Source of the DNA: Homalodisca vitripennis
Taxonomy: Eukaryota > Arthropoda > Insecta > Hemiptera > Cicadellidae
Direction: 5' to 3'
Assembly (NCBI RefSeq): GCF_021130785.1
Contig: NC_060209.1
Span: 25,110,001-25,174,000, forward strand
DNA length: 64,000 bases
Part shown: piece by piece, positions 23,018 through 36,500 of the stretch
Position numbering within the stretch: the stretch's first letter is position 1
How the letters are laid out: every line of letters begins with the position of its first letter
Translations under genes and position numbers: made by a program
The notes under the pieces: model-generated
The model's input: the letters and a program-made list of their open reading frames with translations, nothing else
Told to the model about the DNA's origin: nothing
Databases searched by the model: none

Positions 23018-25862
23018 CGAACTGCTGTATCCGAACTTTAATTGGTCGACTATCCGGTTATGGGCAGTGTCAAGAACGGAGTGATAAGTACAAGTCCAGT
23101 TTCACGGATCATTTCTCTTCAACTACAGAGTGGATCCTACGAGGGCAACCATACTCAATGCTACCTCGGGTTTAGCACTATCCGAATTGCAATTGGTCGA
23201 CCCAAGCCTACCCAGTTATAGTCGAGTGTCAACAACGAATTGATAGGTACGAGTACAGTTTCACGGATCATTTCTCTTCAACTACAGAGTGCATCCTACG
23301 AGGGCAACCATACTCAATGCTACCTCGGGTTTAGCACTATCCGAATTGCAATTGGTCGACCCAAGCCTACCCAGTTATAGTCGAGTGTCAACAACGGAGT
23401 GATAAGTACGAGTACAGTTTCACGGATCATTTCTCTTCAACTACAGAGTGCATCCTACGAGGGCAACCATACTCAATGCTACCTCGGGTTTAGCACTATC
23501 CGAATTGCAATTGGTCGACCCAAGCCTACCCAGTTATAGTCGAGTGTCAACAACGAATTGATAGGTACGAGTATAGTGTCACGGATCATTTATCTTCAAC
23601 TACAGAGTGGATCCTACGAGGGCAACCATACTCAATGCTACCTCGGGTTTAGCACTATCCGAATTGCAATTGGTCGACACAAGTCTACCCAGTTATAGTC
23701 GAGTGTCAACAACGAATTGATAGGTACGAGTATAGTGTCACGGATCATTTATCTTCAACTACAGAGTGGATCCTACGAGGGCAACCATACTCAATGCTAC
23801 CTCGGGTTTAGCACTATCCGAATTGCAATTGGTCGACACAAGTCTACCCAGTTATAGTCGAGTGTCAACAACGAATTGATAGGTACGAGTATAGTGTCAC
23901 GGATCATTTCTCTTCAACTACAGAGTGCATCCTACGAGGGCAACCATACTCAATGCTACCTTGGGTTTAGCACTATTCGAATTGCAATTGGTCGATCCAA
24001 GCCTACCCGGTTATGGTCGAGTGTCAACAACGAATTGATAGGTACGAGTACAGTTTCACGGATCATTTCTCTTCAACTACAGAGTGGATCCTACGAGGGC
24101 AACCATACTCAATGCTACCTCGGGTTTAGCACTATCCGAATTGCAATTGGTCGACACAAGTCTACCCAGTTATAGTCGAGTGTCAACAACGAATTGATAG
24201 GTACGAGTATAGTGTCACGGATCATTTCTCTTCAACTACAGAGTGCATCCTACGAGGGCAATCTACTCAATCCTACCCCGGGTTCAGTACTATCCGAATT
24301 GCAATTGGTCGACTCAAGCCTACCCGGTTATGGTCGAGAGTCAACAACGAACTGATAAGTACGAGTACAGTTTCACGGATCATTTCTCTTCAACTACAGA
24401 GTGCATCCTACGAGGGCAACCATACTCAATGCTACCTCGGGTTTAGCACTATCCGAATTGCAATTGGTCGACCCAAGCCTACCCAGTTATAGTCGAGTGT
24501 CAACAACGGAGTGATAAGTACGAGTACAGTTTCACGGATCATTTCTCTTCAACTACAGAGTGCATCCTACGAGGGCAACCATACTCAATGCTACCTCGGG
24601 TTTAGCACTATCCGAATTGCAATTGGTCGACCCAAGCCTACCCAGTTATAGTCGAGTGTCAACAACGAATTGATAGGTACGAGTATAGTGTCACGGATCA
24701 TTTATCTTCAACTACAGAGTGGATCCTACGAGGGCAACCATACTCAATGCTACCTCGGGTTTAGCACTATCCGAATTGCAATTGGTCGACACAAGTCTAC
24801 CCAGTTATAGTCGAGTGTCAACAACGAATTGATAGGTACGAGTATAGTGTCACGGATCATTTATCTTCAACTACAGAGTGGATCCTACGAGGGCAACCAT
24901 ACTCAATGCTACCTTGGGTTTAGCACTATTCCGAATTGCAATTGGTCGACACAAGTCTACCCAGTTATGGTCGAGTGTCAACAACGAATTGATAGGTACG
25001 AGTATAGTGTCACGGATCATTTCTCTTCAACTACAGAGTGCATCCTACGAGGGCAACCATACTCAATGCTACCTTGGGTTTAGCACTATTCGAATTGCAA
25101 TTGGTCGATCCAAGCCTACCCGGTTATGGTCGAGTGTCAACAACGAATTGATAGGTACGAGTACAGTTTCACGGATCATTTCTCTTCAACTACAGAGTGC
25201 ATCCTACGAGGGCAACCATACTCAATGCTACCTTGGGTTTAGCACTATTCGAATTGCAATTGGTCGATCCAAGCCTACCCGGTTATGGTCGAGTGTCAAC
25301 AACGAATTGATAGGTACGAGTACAGTTTCACGGATCATTTCTCTTCAACTAGAGAGTGCATCCTACGAGGGCAATCTACTCAATCCTACCCCGGGTTTAG
25401 TACTATCCGAATTGCAATTGGTCGACTCAAGCCTACCCGATTATGGTCGAGACAAGAACGAACTGATAAGTACGAGTCCAGTTTCACGGATCATTTCTTC
25501 AACTAGAGAGTGCATCCTACGAGGGCAATCTACTCAATCCTACCCCGGGTTCAGTACTATCCGAATTGCAATTGGTCGACTCAAGCCTACCCGGTTATGG
25601 TCGAGAGTCAACAACGAACTGATAAGTACGAGTAAATTTTCACGGATCATTTCTCTTCAACTAGAGAGTGCATCCTACGAGGGCAACCATACTCAATCCT
25701 ACCCGGGTTCAGTACTATCCGAATTGCAATTGGTCGACTCAAGCCTACCCGGTTATGGTCGAGAGTCAACAACGAACTGATAAGTACGAGTAAATTTTCA
25801 CGGATCATTTCTCTTCAACTACAGAGTGGATCCGACGAGGGCAACCATACTCAATCCTACAT
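23018..25862. repeat. 159-bp satellite, ~18 copies
   Basis: Units of 159 bp, recognised by TTCACGGATCATTTCTCTTC (or GTCACGGATC). Unit starts run 23101, 23260, 23419, 23578 and so on to 25797. Each unit includes CTACGAGGGCAACCATACTC, CCGAATTGCAATTGGTCGA and GAGTGTCAACAACGAATTGA. Several variant classes exist (CCCAAGCCTACCCAGTTATAG, ACACAAGTCTACC, TCCAAGCCTACCCGGTTATGG). The last four units, from about 25327, are more diverged, with ACCCGATTATGG-type and AATCTACTC variants, and the first (23018-23100) is degenerate. The unit is 53 codons, so a plus-strand frame stays open for 300 codons (24878-25780). In the other units the TAG in CAGTTATAG closes the frame. Confidence 0.97.
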
Positions 25863-27880
25863 TATCTGCACTGCATTTCCGTTGGTAATGTAACTTACAG
25901 CAATTAATAAATAAAAGAATTTTTAACCAAAAGTACATGAGTACATACTATTTAATTTAAACTTGATTGCCTGTGTGGTAATAAATATCTCAACTTTGTT
26001 TTCTGGATCCTAAACCTATGTTATTTTATTGACGTTTAAACTTAAGATAGGCTATTTATGTAATAATAAGACAATAAATAGTACACCTACTGCAACCTAC
26101 TTTAAGAGCAGAAAGTAAAAACATTTAAAGTAGGCTCAAATTTCACTGTCTAAACATTGAAAAGCCTCTGAATAAACGTTTTACTGTATTTAAACTAATA
26201 CATAACCTAACAGTCTGTACCATACATACAGAGCGCTAAATCCAATAAATTTTAGAAAATCTCTTCATAGAATTCATCCAAATTATTATATTAAAAATAA
26301 TTACACCTTTAATTGACTCAACACAGTATCTTCCAGATTATAAATTGGAAAGTTCCTTTAAAATGAAAGTAATAAATTATTTCTATTTTGAAAAAATATG
26401 ATGCAATGAATATCACACTTATATAATACTTTTTATACCAAACATTTCTTTTGTATTTTAGAAACAAGCATATTACTCCTTATTTGCTGCCGCTTACCGT
26501 TTTCTTAACAGGATGGGAAAGAGATAGCGATATCTGGTTTTACCATCCTTTAGGTTTGCTTATGCTCTTCACAATGAGAGGTTACCTGGGTGGGATTTAC
26601 AATAAAAGTTTTTGAGTTGTCCCCAAAATCCCGCATTTTTAAGGGACACAACAAATATTCAAAATCATCAAATGAAAAACTTCCTTTTCACATTGCACCA
26701 CTACCCAAAGGGCATATCTCCTTATATAAACCTTTTTTAGTGGGGGGGGGGGGAGTGTCCTGACTTTTTATTCACCCTGTATAAAAATGAGGAATCATGC
26801 AAAATTTCAAGTATATAGCTCTGTCCTTACTCAATATATAATGCGGACAGATCCAAGGAGAGACAGAAATGAAATTTGTCCAACTCCTCAAGTGATAATG
26901 GTAAAGAATATAAAGGTATTCTAACCAAAAAACTTACGAAACACCGCTAAATCCTTGTAATTCTCCTACCTGGAAATAGAAAATACAAACAAATTAGCAT
27001 TACATAAAAACTAATAAAAGGTGAGATTGAATGAATAAATTAGTGATTGAATTAATTGGAGAATGAATTAATACAAGAAAATATTGTGAGTCAACAGACT
27101 ATTCTTGATAACGAAGCAGGTAACAACATGGCACGGAAATTCCACATCATACACGGGTATTTATAAATTAATGGCCAATAATTCACCGGAAATGAAACCG
27201 CCACAATAGCATGTTGTTTTCAACCATAAATTTCTTTGCCAAGTACCAACATACCTTTCATAACACTCTGCGACACCGTAAAAGGTTGTAACATGACCGG
27301 TGACCGTTTATAAACACGGTCAGTTTGATTACAGTCCTATAAATATATCATGACTCGTACTGCAAAGTTATACTAAGATTACAGAAGTCCCCTAAAACCC
27401 TTATAGACAGTCTGTAAGTACAGAGTTGAAGTTGACGTGTAATATAATGATCGTATATCTGACATACCTCACTTAGCCTGTAAGCGATAAAATCATGCAA
27501 GTATGGTATTCTACGAAGAACCCAATAGAATCTGCTACTACCGTAGCAATCCAGTTCTAGTTGTATTTTACACGTTACCACGTTACAATAGGAATACCTT
27601 CTTTCTTAACCAAAGTAACTATAGATATAGATGGTTATAAAATTATGAAGGTTTTGAATTTCTAAATCCGTTTCGTTTCAATATTCCAGTATTATATGAG
27701 TGCTGCAGAAACGTTTCTGCTATTTTGTTAGTGTGGTCTAGAGTATTGATTCAAAATTCTTGAGTGCAAGTTCTAATCGAGCCTTCACATGGTGGTGATG
27801 AAATATTATATGTTCATTTGTTCAACATAATATATAAATGTAATTGTTCGTGTAATTCGCGAGACGGAGAAAAGTTTCTC
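25863..27880. other. AT-rich stretch with a possible transposon end
   Basis: No genes. A twelve-base poly-G tract (26742-26753) is followed by a TTCACCCTGTATA sequence (about 26770-26783), resembling the right end of the foldback element at 19.4 kb. A matching left end was not located. The remainder is plain AT-rich sequence. Confidence 0.45.
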
Positions 27881-29655
27881 TCTAGCAGCCAGTAGGTAAT
27901 ACAAGCATGGTAGAATAGAAATGTCTAGCAGCTAGTAGGTAATACAGGCATGGTAGAATATAAATGTCTAGCAGCTAGTAGCTAATGCAGTCATGGTGGA
28001 CTAGAACTGTCTAGCAGCCAGTAGGTAATACAAGCATGGTAGAATAGAAATGTCTAGCAGCTAGTAGCTAATGCAGTCATGGTGGACTAGAACTGTCTAG
28101 CAGCTAGTAGGTAATACAGGCATGGTAGAATATAAATGTCTAGCAGCTAGTAGCTAATGCAGTCATGGTGGACTAGAACTGCCTAGCAGCCAGTAGGTAA
28201 TACAAGCATGGTAGAATAGAAATGTCTAGCAGCTAGTAGGTAATACAGGCATGGTAGAATATAAATGTCTAGCAGCTAGTAGCTAATGCAGTCATGGTGG
28301 ACTAGAACTGTCTAGCAGCCAGTAGGTAATACAAGCATGGTAGAATAGAAATGTCTAGCAGCTAGTAGGTATTACAGGCATGGTAGAATATAAATGTCTA
28401 GCAGCTAGTAGGTAATACAGGCATGGTAGAATATAAATGTCTAGCAGCTAGTAGGTAATACAGGCATGGTAGAATATAAATGTCTAGCAGCTAGTATGTA
28501 ATACAAGCATGGTAGAATAGAACTGTCTAGCAGCTAGTAGCTAATACAGGCATGGTAGAATAGAAATGTCTAGCAGCTTGTAGCTAATGCAGTCATGGTG
28601 GACTAGAACTGTCTAGCAGCCAGTAGGTAGTACAGGCATGGTAGAATAGAAAGTTCTAGCAGCTTGTAGCTAATGCAGTCATGGTGGACTAGAACTGTCT
28701 AGCAGCCAGTAGGTAATACAGGCATGGTAGAATAGAAATGTCTAGCAGCTTGTAGCTAATGCAGTCATGGTGGACTAGAACTGTCTAGCAGCCAGTAGGT
28801 AATACAGGCATGGTAGAATAGAACTGTCTAGCAGCTAGTAGCTAATGTAGTCATGGTGGACTAGAACTGTCTAGCAGCCAGTAGGTAATACAGGCATGGT
28901 AGAATAGAACTGTCTAGCAGCTAGTAGCTAATGCAGTCATGGTGGACTAGAACTGTCTAGCAGCCAGTAGGTAATACAGGCATGGTAGAATAGAACTGTC
29001 TAGCAGCTTTTAGCTAATGCAGTCATGGTGGACTAGAACTGACTAGCAGCCAGTAGGTAATACAGGCATGGTAGAATAGAACTGTCTAGCAGCTAGTAGC
29101 TAATGCAGTCATAGTGGACTAGAACTGTCTAGCAGCCAGTAGGTAATACAGGCATGGTAGAATAGAACTGTCTAGCAGTTTTTAGCTAATGCAGTCATGG
29201 TGGACTAGAAATGTCTAGCAGCTTTTAGCTAATGCAGTCATGGTGGACTAGAACTGTCTAGTAGCCAATAGGTAATACAGACATGGTAGAATAGAACTGT
29301 CTAGCAGCTAGTAGCTAATGCAGTCATGGTGGACTAGAACTGTATAGCAGCCAGTAGGTAATACAGACATGGTAGAATAGAACTGTCTAGCAGCTAGTAG
29401 CTAATGCAGTCATGGTGGACAAGAACCGTCTAGCAGCCAGTTGGTAGTACAGGTATGGTAGAATAGAACTGTCTAGCAGCCAGTTGGCAATACAGACATT
29501 GTGGTTTGGAATTTCTAGCATCCAATAGGTAATACAGGCTCGTTGAAATAGTACTTTCTAGCAACCAGTAGGTAATACAGGCTCGTTGAAATAATACTCT
29601 CTAGCAACCAGTAGGTAATACAGACACGGTGAAATAGTACTCTCTAGCAGCTAAA
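27881..29655. repeat. 43-bp satellite in 86-bp dimers, ~41 monomers
   Basis: Two monomer types share TCTAGCAGC at the start. Type A continues CAGTAGGTAATACAGGCATGG then TAGAATAGAA. Type B continues TAGTAGCTAATGCAGTCATGG then TGGACTAGAA. From about 28560 on they alternate A-B, a dimeric higher-order repeat of about 86 bp. The first third (27881-28560) is less regular, with runs of type A. The last four units (29480-29655) are strongly diverged, as expected at an array edge. The unit is not a multiple of three and no frame crosses it. Confidence 0.96.
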
Positions 29656-32600
29656 GATTAGTTATCGTGTTTAATATTTGGATACATTTCTGGACCCTAC
29701 AGTCCGAGACATGAAATTATGCTCACTTTGGAAAGAACTCGCCTCGCGCGGATTGCGGTGGCCTTGGCGGAAATTGCCCACGGTGACCGGAAGTCGGGTT
29801 CCGCTCTATTGTTAAATGTTATCATCAGCCTCACCGTCACTAGCAGTGAGTGATATGTGGCGGTCACTACCTCCAACACAGGGCCAGGATGGTATACAAG
29901 TTATACGTATTTCAGTAATCACTCTAGCAATATGTTTGAATAATTATGCAATCTTCATCCCAAGTAATAATATGAAGTACGCAAAAGTAATGAATGATAC
30001 ATTAGACTACATCATTAAAAATTTGCTAATAACACTGTCTGCTTGATTAATTAATAAGTAAGTATATTAATAAATGCCAATTAGCAAATATCAATAGTAG
30101 ACATCAGATCAATCCGGCAGCACAAACAATTCTAACCAATCATTTGATTACTTTTCACTTTCCTAACGTGCTTGACACAGTACAAAAGCTACCAAGATAG
30201 ACATCCTTACCTCTAGTGTAAACTTGTATGATCTTTGAAATCTACAACTTTTATTTTTTTTTTTTCAAGAACAGGTAATTGCATTCAAGCACATTGAAAG
30301 TTACAGAACGTTTGCATCATAAAAGAATGTAAGGGTTTCTTTTAAGGTTTTGACTAAATAAAACAACAATGATTGCTAAAAATGTGGAATTAGAGTACAA
30401 GACACGATAAAACCTAATGACAACTCAAAACAATGATTGTGTCATTACCGAATATTGAGGAAAGGAATTGTACACCTACGTAACTGGATAGTGGATGAGT
30501 CCATAGATACCCTTCGTGTATATCCATAATTTCGAATGGAAAATGTTCACATTTCACATTACTTTCGTTAGTCAATTGTTGGCCGGAATCGAGTACATGC
30601 ATTGATGCGATATCCCCATAGATCTGAATGAAATTTCCAAATTTTACACGCTTGTTGAGGACCACTCAGTAATACACGATTACTTAAAACCCTATAGGTA
30701 AACCGCTTATAAAAGGACACTGGGCGATTTTAGTTCGCACCCCTCCGCCGCTATGAAGCCGCCCTTTCCCAGTATCCCCACCACTGCTCGGCACTCGCCC
30801 GGTTGCTCTAACCCCTGACCTGGCCACTGCCACTGCGAGGCTAACCTCACACCAAAATGCAAGCTCCCTGGACACGTCAATGGCGACATTAGTCTGTTCA
30901 ATTAATATTTTACGCTTGTATAGGCCTGCACACAAAAATACAATATACTTATAGAAGACGCAAGTAGCTGCAGTGAAAACAAAATGACGCGAGCGAGACA
31001 CGATCCATACAACTGATAATACAAGACGAGGAGATGGGTGAGAACATTGACGGAGGGGCCCCTCCTGCGCGTGGCTGCTCAGATATTTGCTTCTGCGCAG
31101 GTTTCTTTGCGAGCGGTTTATCTTTAGTAGCCCATTGGATCCAATGCCGGATACCGAGGCAATAGGTTCCAAGCGGCATTCAGTCCATATCCTGCTTGGA
31201 TCTGACAAGGGGAACAGGTGGAATCGGAACAGATGTACGATGACAATCCTACTAAGCTGTAAGTTCACCTCAGGAAGTCCGTGGTTTGTCCAAACGGTCG
31301 ATTTCATCCTGTCCATTACAAGAAGCCAGAAGCGCCAGGAAACAAAAGCGCGTCGGGCCGAGAAACAATGCCGTGTAAAACAGTAAAACACCGTGTCGGC
31401 GAAAATCAAACAATTTGATACATAAATTTCACGAGCGGCGGAGTGTAGAGATTCTACCGGCACGACTGCAATCGGGTTGGAAGCAACCGGTGTTGTTTGC
31501 CGTTACAGCATCATATTTATTGAGCACGGCCCACAGCAATTGGCCGTGAGAAAGGTACGAAACTTAACTGACGTCGGAAACTTATCAAATTGGAGAACTC
31601 CCAAGTGTATGCTCACAACTTAGTGACGTGAGTTGTTCCTCTCAATTGCTTCGTTTCTTATTTCCGATAAACTTCTTTGAAAAAATGTAACACAAATATA
31701 AGTCTTTAAAAACTTTCATATAAAACAAATTATTATAGAAATCAATCTACACCGTGCATGCGTATCTCTTAAACAAGAAATTTTGATGGCTTTGAAATTG
31801 TACTTGATAATTGGACATTGACCCTAGTTAACATATATGTATGTACCGTATTATAAAATATGCAAAACGGGTGTTTTAAAGCTTTGTTAATATATTTTAC
31901 TTTGTCGTAGGAAAAACGGTACTATCATTAAATTTACTAAGATGAACATCGTTAAATTGCAATAAAAATATGCACATTACGTGACGGCTTCTTCTGTTGA
32001 CGACAATAGTGAAGGGTATCACGTTTCGCCAACTCAAAAGAACAAGAGCTTTCGTCACTAGGACAAACCAGTTTCGCACCTGTACTCATCTGACACCTGT
32101 AGGCTCCTATAACCATTTATGTGCTGCAGCTGGATTGTTGGGAACAGAATAAAAGTCTATTATATTTCTCATACATGACAAATCCTATGAAAACGCCTAC
32201 TTCATTAAAAGAATATTTTAATAACGGTCATTCACACAAGCAATAAAATGCATACACGCCAAAATTAGGCATTACAATTCAACAAATTGATTTGCTATAT
32301 AAATAATCATGTAATACCTTTGCAAAGGCAACCGTGTCTGAGTTGAATTCATATGGCAGCACAACGAATTAGAGCTGCGAACATTATACTATCTTTAGAA
32401 GGACGTATAAAAATATGGAGATTGTGAAACAATAATTAATTTTTTTTTCCATTCGCCTTGGGTTATTTCAACGTGTATAAAAGTAAATATACGGAAATAA
32501 TATTGTTTATGTCTTTGAATACAATTTTCAGCATAGCTTGACATAGCGATCGTAAAATAGACCTAGTTACGTTCCAGTATATCAGCACAATGGAGGGCGC

Positions 32601-32871
32601 AAGCAGTCCTGGTGTCGTAAGAAGCTTGCCGGCGCAGAGCACCGTAGGTTGCAGCATACACTTTCACTTTTACTGCCCTTTGTCTGACAGTTGCCAGCTG
32701 CATACAGCACGCTGCAGTCACGACCATTACTTCAATTGGACAAATCGTCCAGTCAAGGGCCAGCGGTAGATGGAACTGAGGGGTTCCAGTGAAATTTTGT
32801 TACAAAATAAATAACAACGCAAATCCGTAATATACAGCTTCATCTGTAGACTTGTATCTCAGTAGATGATA
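29656..32871. other. Unassigned stretch with a CpG-rich block
   Basis: 29700-29900 and 30720-31560 are GC- and CpG-rich relative to the rest. In the second block frames are open on both strands (259 codons on the minus strand at 30684-31463, 99 codons on the plus strand at 31087-31386), without recognised domains. A consensus splice donor GTAAGT (31259-31264) and a small GC hairpin CACGGCC/GGCCGTG (31525-31548) occur there. It could be a promoter-associated CpG block or a decayed repeat. The rest is AT-rich and empty. Confidence 0.4.
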
Positions 32872-33538
32872 AGAAAATTCGTGGAACTATCGACACTGAT
32901 GATAAGACATACGAAGTTAGTACACTCACAACACACTCCCAATGTCCACATATGAGATAAATTCATGGAGCTATCAACACTGATGATAAGAGACAGGTAG
33001 TTAGTACAGTCGCAACACGCTCCGACTGTCCGCAGATGAGACAAATTCATGGAGCTACCAACAGTGATGATAAGACATAGGAAGTTTGCACACTCAAAAC
33101 ACGCTCCGACTGTCCACAGATGATTGAAATTCATGGAGCTATCAACACGGATGATAAGACATAGGAAATCCAGTACATTTACGACACGCTTCACTGTCCA
33201 CAGATCAGTGAAATTCATGGAGCTATCAACACTGATAGTCATACGAAATCCTGTACACTCACAACACGCTCCGACTGTCAACAGATAAGTGAAATTCATT
33301 GAGATATCAACATTGATGATAATACATAGGAAATCCAGTACATTTACGACACGCTTAACTGTCCACAGATCAGTGAAATTCGTGGAGCTATCAACACTGA
33401 TAGTCATATGAAATCCTGTACACTCACAACACGCTCCGATTGTCCACAGATGAGTGAAATTCATGGAGCTATCAACACTGATGATAAGACATAGGAAGTT
33501 AGTACACTCACAACACGCTCCGACTGTCCACAGATGAT
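32872..33538 (-). repeat. 84-bp tandem array, ~8 copies, open on the minus strand
   Basis: Eight units aligned on the ATTCATGGAG sequence at 32880, 32964, 33048, 33132, 33216, 33297, 33381 and 33462. Spacings are 84, 84, 84, 84, 81, 84 and 81 bp, all multiples of three. The two 81-bp units share a three-base deletion (GATAGTCAT versus GATGATAAGACAT region), so the last units form a dimeric block. On the minus strand a 201-codon frame (32859-33464) reads 27- or 28-residue repeats such as MNFTDLWTV, GACCECTGF and MTISVDSS. There is no sign of splice sites or a leader. Confidence 0.93.
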
Positions 33539-36500
33539 AGATGACTTATTAAGACATTATATGACCGGATATAACGGCCACGGCCCTTGTCTCGTGACCA
33601 CTTCGCCTACGTGAACCGAGATTTTACTGCCTTCTCGTATGGTCTGGTGGCTTCTACAATTACCTGCTTATTCCAGACCGTTTAAGCACAGTTTGCTATT
33701 TCATGGATTTGGTGGCAAATTCTATTTCCTGACCACAACTTGCACTATGAGGCCTGCGTAAAAATCAAATAGGTCATGAAAAAATCTGACTAATATTTTA
33801 TCTCGGATATGATCCAACAGCCATGGTCAGAGCCTTTTCATCTATCTGATCTATTATTATCCATTAAATGCATGGTAAACTAAATTTTATAAGGCAAACT
33901 AAAGATACATCAGTATTTTTGTTTAATTTTTTAGTTTTGTTATTTTTCACATATCCACCTTAAAATAAACCCATAAGCATAGTTATAAAAAAGTGCTGTT
34001 CCTAGAATTAAAAAGAAGGTTAGGTTCTTATTTACCACATGGGTTTACAGATATCATCAATTTCGAAAATTGTATTTACAATAAACCTTAATACATAACG
34101 CAGAGTTTGTCGTAGACGACAATTAACTACATTGTCGTTTACTATTTAGTTTCTGAGAAAAGAAATCATAGCTAAGTATTTCCTTATTACCAATTATTCT
34201 GTAACAAGAACGTATGTTTGCATGTATTTACACTGCATTCGTTAATTGTATTCTTAAGTTTTCAGTGGTCACCATCGAAACAATGAAGGCCAATGGGGCG
34301 TAGTCCTAAAGTCAAGGACCACAGGCGGTCCTTCGTGTTCGGAAATAGCACGATTTCTAGAAGAATCCGAGATATTTCTGTCACGCTATCAGTAGTAATA
34401 ATAACCTAACGCTGGAGTGAAAACAATGTTTAATATTTAATATAGTAACAATGTAGTAATAATGCATGATAATTCACTACGCCTATTCCAGATGTAAGCC
34501 GATATTATTATTACCAATTAGCCTCTGCCAAGTGAACCATCAACCAACAACTGCGAACTATGAAGAATGATAACACGTTTCCCTTGAAGTATTCACTAAT
34601 GGTACCTTTACACACCCAATAGAACCGTCGGAACCAAGTAACTCTGGATGTGGCGGGAAGTTATCCAGCCACGCAAATTAGTACTCAATTACTGTCAAGT
34701 TAACAAGGCTTGCGCTAATTACAGGTAACTCGAGAGCACACTAGTTAATTCACACCGACCCGGGTTCAGCTACGGCTGAATACTATGAAACAGGAAAAAT
34801 GTAGTTTGGAGGTTCTCTGTATTCAATTAAGAAGGTGGGTAACAAAATCCTACATTTTAATGACACGTCAAGCGGAGCCAAAATTTATATTTTAACACCT
34901 TGGCGTAAACTAACTAAACTCTTATTTATTTTATATTTTATAATGCTATCAATGTGCATTAATACACATTTTGACAAAAGAAAGTATATTGACGATTTGA
35001 GTATAAAGTACAAAGTACGTAGAGGTTTTGTAAAGGGATAGTTACAATACAGTTTTGCTAATGTAGACCAATATATTTAAATTGCGTTAGGTCGCATATC
35101 AGCGATAAAGAAGTTATTTTATGAATACTTATGTTATTTTATCATGTTGTACCAATATCAATGATAAAAAGTACTAGCAGAATGTTTTCCCAATAGCTGA
35201 ACCTAACAATTTCATTTTTTATATTTATTTTATTAAATCAAAACAAAACACTTAATTTAACTATTTCACAAAAATAAAATTAAAAAGAACATACTACAGT
35301 ACTGTATATAAGATTCAAACAACCAATGAAGAATTGAAGATATAATTATATTATAATTAATGTTAAAAACAAACACTCCAATAATACAATTTTTTTACAA
35401 AAATAAAAATTATATTTTTGGAGTTATTGGAGTGTTTGTTTACAAAATTAGTTAAAGAATTCTGATGAACAAAGAAAGGAGCTACTACAATGTAATTAGA
35501 TTATGTTCTATTGAGGCAATGATCAATACAGCGTGATAACTCTGTTCGTATTTGACGCCCAACACTCGATGACACACGTACAGTAATGTACCAACTATCA
35601 ACACAACGTGTCAACATGCGTACTTTCGAAATCACGATCTCGCGTGACACATAGTTGATACACATATCACCAAGCGTTATCCTGGTCACTATACAAACAC
35701 GTGAGTCCAACAATCTTGGCTTTTGTTTTGTGCCGCAATCTAATTTCAAAACGACTTCAAGCCAACCAGGCGTTGATGTCTCCTAACGTATATATCCTGG
35801 AATGCGTTTATATCTAAAACCAATTTCGTTTTCCTAAAATAAGTACAACAAATAAGGATAATAAAAAAATAAAATAAAATAAGGATATGAACGTTTTACA
35901 GTGTCTACTTGAAAGATAACTGGAAATAAATATTATTTCTAAAAAAATGTTCTTAATCAATGAATCATTAAAAAAATGTCAATTCCTAAAAAGCTTCTAT
36001 ACACATATGTACAACAATTAAGTTCATTATTTTCGTCCATTTATTTTAAATGGGCCTAGTTACAAAAATGCATTTATGAGAAATTTTTAAAAATTCCATT
36101 TTTACTGTCTTTAAACGAAGTAATCCTGAAGAGCTTTGACTTTAAACAAACTAAAGGTGAACTTAATCAATGCCGAATGTACGACGACCACGACTGTCAG
36201 TGCCGTGCATGTGAGAAAAGACCACGCATTCTCTGATGTGGTTGAGCTTACCCTTCTGTCAAGCATAAGACCATAAGATTTCAAAACGGCAATACTGCAC
36301 CGCCAGGACCGCGCATGAACAATGTCTGAACTCTGCACAGTGCTACTGTAACTGAAATATTTTTCCTTGTAGTTCAAGTACTCTTGAGAGTAATCGTGGC
36401 GAGATTGTGGCGGGAATCTGAAGGCCAAAGCTGCAGCTGTCGCAGACTCTGGCTGTACTCGCTCATTGCTGATGCCAACATTTATTTGTGATTTGCTTTT

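Noticed and set aside
24878..25780. 300-codon plus-strand ORF as a protein-coding gene
   Set aside because: It runs wholly inside the 159-bp satellite, whose period is a multiple of three. Most other units carry a stop in the same frame.
10021..29655. CRISPR arrays
   Set aside because: The repeats are head-to-tail without unique spacers, in eukaryotic-type sequence.
30684..31463. 259-codon minus-strand ORF as a gene
   Set aside because: It lies in a GC/CpG-rich block where several frames on both strands are open, shows no recognisable domain or motif, and its composition is what chance translation of that block would give.
32872..33538. Hammerhead ribozyme in the 84-bp array (CTGATGA and GAAA both present per unit)
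   Set aside because: The boxes are about 55 bases apart with no stem joining them directly. Only a 4-bp ACTC/GAGT match lies next to GAAA.
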